Below are positions 7,049 to 9,261 of a stretch of 9,261 bases of DNA, one piece after another. The notes under the pieces were generated by a model. The model did not search any database. It worked only from the letters and a program-made list of their open reading frames with translations, and was not told the DNA's origin. Within the stretch, counting starts at the first letter, position 1. The number at the start of each line of letters is the position of its first letter. A program made the translations under genes and the position numbers. Origin of the DNA: DASRVA01 sp035550715 (lineage in GTDB: Bacteria > Gemmatimonadota > Gemmatimonadetes > JACCXV01 > JAHWKZ01); the NCBI GenBank assembly GCA_035550715.1, contig DASZOP010000073.1:1-9261 (forward strand), written 5' to 3'.

Positions 7049-7098
7049 CGCGACGGTCGGGACATGATCGGATCCGGGGGTCGAGAGTTCCAGCGCCG

Positions 7099-8271
7099 TC
7101 AGGCGAAGGCGCTCATCGCGCGCAGCCGCTCGACCACGTCGCTCACGCGGCCGACGGCGAAGCTGATCTCTTCGGGGGTGGTCCACCGGCCGAGCCCGAA
7201 CCGGATCGTGCTCTTGCCGAGCTCGTCGTCGTGACCGATCGCCTTCATGACGTGCGAGGCGCCGGGGGCGGAGGAGCGGCATGCCGAGCCGCTCGAGACG
7301 CAGATGTCGTCGAGCGAGAGGAGAAGCGCCTCGCCGTCCACCTGGGGGATCGAGACGCTCAGGTTGTGCGGGAGCCGGTCCACGGGATGGCCGTTGACGA
7401 GCAGCCCCTCGATCCGCTCCCGGAGACTGGCCTCGAGCCGGTCGCGGAGCCCGGCCAGCCGGACCGCCTCCGCCTCGCGATCCGCGCAGCACAGCCGGCA
7501 GGCCACACCCAGCCCTACGATGCCGGGAACGTTGTGCGTTCCGGAGCGGATCCCCCGCTCCTGACCGCCCCCCATGAGGATGGGGGCGAGCTTGATCCGC
7601 CGCGGCTTCTGCCTCACGTAGAGCGCTCCCACACCCTTCGGCCCGTAGAACTTGTGACCCGAGAGCGAGAGCAGGTCGACATCCAGAGCCTCGACGTCGA
7701 CGGCGATCTTCCCGACCCCCTGGACCGCATCGGTGTGCATCCAGGCACCGCCCTCGTGGGCGACGCGGGAGATCTCGGCGAGCGGCTGGATCGTACCGAT
7801 CTCGTTGTTGGCCAGCATCACGCTGACCAGGACGGCGCCGCCGTCGGCGAGGGCCGCGGCCACCGCATCCGGATCGACCACTCCGTGGCGATCGACCGGG
7901 AGAAAGGTCACGCGGAACCCTTCCTCTTCCAGGGCATGGAGGGGCTCGAGCACCGACTTGTGCTCGGTGGCCGCGCTGATCACATGGTCGCCGTGTCCGG
8001 CCTCGCGCCGGAAGCGCGCCGCGCCCAGGAGCGCCAGGTTGTTGGCTTCGGTCGCCCCGCTCGTGAACACGACCTCGCCCGCCCTGGCCCCGATCGCCTG
8101 GGCCACCTCCTGCCGCGCGGCCTCGACCCGCTCCTCCGAAGCCCGGCCGATGGCGTGGCCGCGGCTCGAGGGGTTGCCGAATTCCTCGCAAAAAAGCGGC
8201 AGCATCGCCTCGAGGACCCGCGGGTCGCAGGGGGTCGTGGCGTGGTAGTCGAGGTAGACAGGCTTCTTCAT
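7099..8271 (-). CDS. iscS: Cysteine desulfurase, NifS/IscS type (PLP-dependent)
   Basis: This 390-residue protein should convert L-cysteine to alanine and pass the sulfur as an enzyme-bound persulfide to iron-sulfur cluster or thio-modification pathways. It starts MKKPVYLDYHATTP, the usual N-terminus. ATEHKSVL has the histidine that stacks on the cofactor, HTDAVQGVGK lies in the cofactor-binding region, and Lys207 in SLSGHKFYGPKG is the PLP Schiff-base lysine. Cys331 in SSGSACRSS is the catalytic cysteine, in the long-loop group I context. All key residues are present. No iscU, iscA, iscR or mnmA gene adjoins it, so whether it serves cluster assembly or tRNA thiolation cannot be told. No Shine-Dalgarno sequence precedes ATG 8271. 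It follows ribonuclease HII by 56 bases on the same strand. The symbol marks similarity only; nifS would fit as well. Confidence 0.95.
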   Translation of the reverse strand: MKKPVYLDYHATTPCDPRVLEAMLPLFCEEFGNPSSRGHAIGRASEERVEAARQEVAQAIGARAGEVVFTSGATEANNLALLGAARFRREAGHGDHVISAATEHKSVLEPLHALEEEGFRVTFLPVDRHGVVDPDAVAAALADGGAVLVSVMLANNEIGTIQPLAEISRVAHEGGAWMHTDAVQGVGKIAVDVEALDVDLLSLSGHKFYGPKGVGALYVRQKPRRIKLAPILMGGGQERGIRSGTHNVPGIVGLGVACRLCCADREAEAVRLAGLRDRLEASLRERIEGLLVNGHPVDRLPHNLSVSIPQVDGEALLLSLDDICVSSGSACRSSAPGASHVMKAIGHDDELGKSTIRFGLGRWTTPEEISFAVGRVSDVVERLRAMSAFA

Positions 8272-8327
8272 GGCGGCGCGCGCGGTGGCAAATGCAAGAT
8301 CAGGACCCGTTGCGGCGTGGAGGGAAG

Positions 8328-9261
8328 CTAGGCACCCGCTCCGGTCTCCGCCAGCGCGATTCGCCGGGCCTCGAGAAGCCGCGCGAACAGCCGCTCCTCG
8401 GAGGCGTGGAGCTCGGCGCGTCGAGCGTCGAAGTCGAACGCCACCGCCTCCAGATCGGCATCCGAGACGACCGCCTCGAGCCGGTCGGCCAGGTCCCGGT
8501 AGAGGGGCCCCATGGCGTCCGCCTCGGCCCAGACCCGTGGGAAGGAGAGACGGTGAAACGGACACAGCCCGTGAGAGCGGAGCGCTTCCACGTGGGCGGG
8601 CGTCATGTATCCCTTGTGGCTCGCGAACCCGTACTGGGGCCAGCGCCGGTCGGCCTCCCTGAGAAGACGGTCGCGCGCGACCTTGGCAACGATCGAAGCC
8701 GCGGCGATCGACCGCACCCGGCGATCGCCGCCGACGACGGCGCGATGGGGAACGGGAAACGTGCGCGGAGGTCGGCCGTCGAGAAGCGCCAGGTCGATCG
8801 CCACGCCGAGACGCCGGAGCGCGAGCCGCATGGCGTAGAGGCTCGCCTGGTAGATGTTGACGCGGTCGATGACACGCTCGCTCACGACGCCGACCCCGAC
8901 CGCCGATGCCGCCCCGCGGATCTCGCGGTCGAGCCGCTCGCGCGACTCCGGGTCGAGTCGCTTGGAGTCGTCGAGCCCTGCCGGCAGCCAGTCACGCGGA
9001 AGGACGACCGCTGCGGCCACGACCGGGCCGGCGAGCGGCGCCATCCCCACCTCGTCCACACCCGCGACGACGAGCGCGCCGTCGAAGAGAAGCGCCCGCT
9101 CGGCGTTCAGCAGGCGGGCCAGTCGCGCCCGCTCGCGCTCGCGCCAGCGGACCTCGTCGAGGTAGCGCTGACCCAACGCGCGCACACCGGCGCGTCCGTC
9201 GCTCAGGAGAAAGCCGATGGTGCTGCGGCCGACAGTGCGGCGTCTGGACAGGATGTCCGCG
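8328..9261 (-). CDS. rnhB: Ribonuclease HII with variant GMA motif, 5' end probably outside window
   Basis: RNase HII cuts the RNA strand of RNA/DNA hybrids and starts removal of single ribonucleotides from DNA. Numbering from a GTG at 9183-9185, the four catalytic carboxylates are present: Asp44 and Glu45 (GVDEVG), Asp136 (LLDGR) and Asp172 (VAKVARD). DDSKRL, SIAAASIVAK and SHKGY also fit. The GRG that normally follows GVDE(V/A) reads GMA (47-49), and HKGYGT reads HKGYMT. The frame stays open to the window edge with no ATG, GTG or TTG beyond 9185. Upstream residues SDGRAGVRALGQRY resemble the N-terminal extension of long Bacillus-type RNase HII, so I infer a start just outside the window; the GTG at 9185 has no Shine-Dalgarno sequence. 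A 60-residue tail follows the catalytic domain. It appears to be the first gene of the rnhB, desulfurase, methyltransferase run seen here. Confidence 0.93.
   Translation of the reverse strand, partial: ADILSRRRTVGRSTIGFLLSDGRAGVRALGQRYLDEVRWRERERARLARLLNAERALLFDGALVVAGVDEVGMAPLAGPVVAAAVVLPRDWLPAGLDDSKRLDPESRERLDREIRGAASAVGVGVVSERVIDRVNIYQASLYAMRLALRRLGVAIDLALLDGRPPRTFPVPHRAVVGGDRRVRSIAAASIVAKVARDRLLREADRRWPQYGFASHKGYMTPAHVEALRSHGLCPFHRLSFPRVWAEADAMGPLYRDLADRLEAVVSDADLEAVAFDFDARRAELHASEERLFARLLEARRIALAETGAGA

Noticed and set aside
7049..8191. N-terminal extension of the RlmI-like frame through the desulfurase gene
   Set aside because: It overlaps the desulfurase out of frame and has low-complexity R/G/P-rich composition. 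The PUA domain begins only near 7048.
7231..8331. 366-codon plus-strand frame antisense to the cysteine desulfurase
   Set aside because: The desulfurase has all its catalytic motifs, and the antisense translation shows no recognisable domain.
8272..8565. N-terminal extension of the desulfurase frame into rnhB
   Set aside because: MKKPVYLDYHATTP is the normal N-terminus of the family, and the upstream part overlaps the rnhB coding sequence.
1..9261. Search for tRNA, rRNA, CRISPR arrays, insertion sequences, and defence or phage genes
   Set aside because: No clover-leaf, regularly spaced direct repeat, transposase or known defence domain was seen on either strand.

Overview
The window is a GC-rich stretch of bacterial chromosome (roughly two thirds G+C by eye). 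It carries seven protein-coding genes, two of them cut by the window edges. Three genes encode exported proteins with lipoprotein-like signal peptides, which suggests a free-living, probably diderm bacterium. The mix of an M1 metallopeptidase, a Glu/Leu/Phe/Val dehydrogenase, a DUF3352-like protein, a kelch lipoprotein and a DUF2807 protein would fit Gemmatimonadota, Eisenbacteria or Acidobacteriota. That placement is a guess from gene content, not a measurement. I saw no rRNA, tRNA, CRISPR array, transposase or phage gene.

Layout from left to right. (1) 1-822, plus strand: the C-terminal part of an M1 zinc metallopeptidase. (2) 854-1951, minus: an amino-acid dehydrogenase of the leucine dehydrogenase type, convergent with the peptidase. 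A hairpin at 838-858 lies over its stop codon. (3) 1952-2115: a structured spacer bounded by an imperfect inverted repeat. (4) 2116-3930, minus: a DUF3352-like exported protein with an internal duplication. (5) 4022-5038, minus: a six-bladed kelch-propeller lipoprotein. (6) 5153-5887, plus: a DUF2807 beta-helix lipoprotein, divergent from the kelch gene across 114 bp. (7) 5894-7048, 7099-8271 and 8328-9261, all minus: an RlmI-like 23S rRNA methyltransferase, a NifS/IscS-type cysteine desulfurase and ribonuclease HII. They are spaced 50 and 56 bases apart and were probably transcribed in the order rnhB, cysteine desulfurase, methyltransferase.

The left half deals with protein and amino-acid breakdown and with cell-envelope proteins of unknown role. 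The right half is housekeeping: RNA/DNA hybrid repair, sulfur mobilisation and rRNA modification. I did not find a clear, previously undescribed multi-gene system. The points most worth a second look are the altered GRG motif of ribonuclease HII (read here as GMA), the inverted-repeat-bounded spacer at 1980-2118, and the duplicated domain in the DUF3352-like protein.
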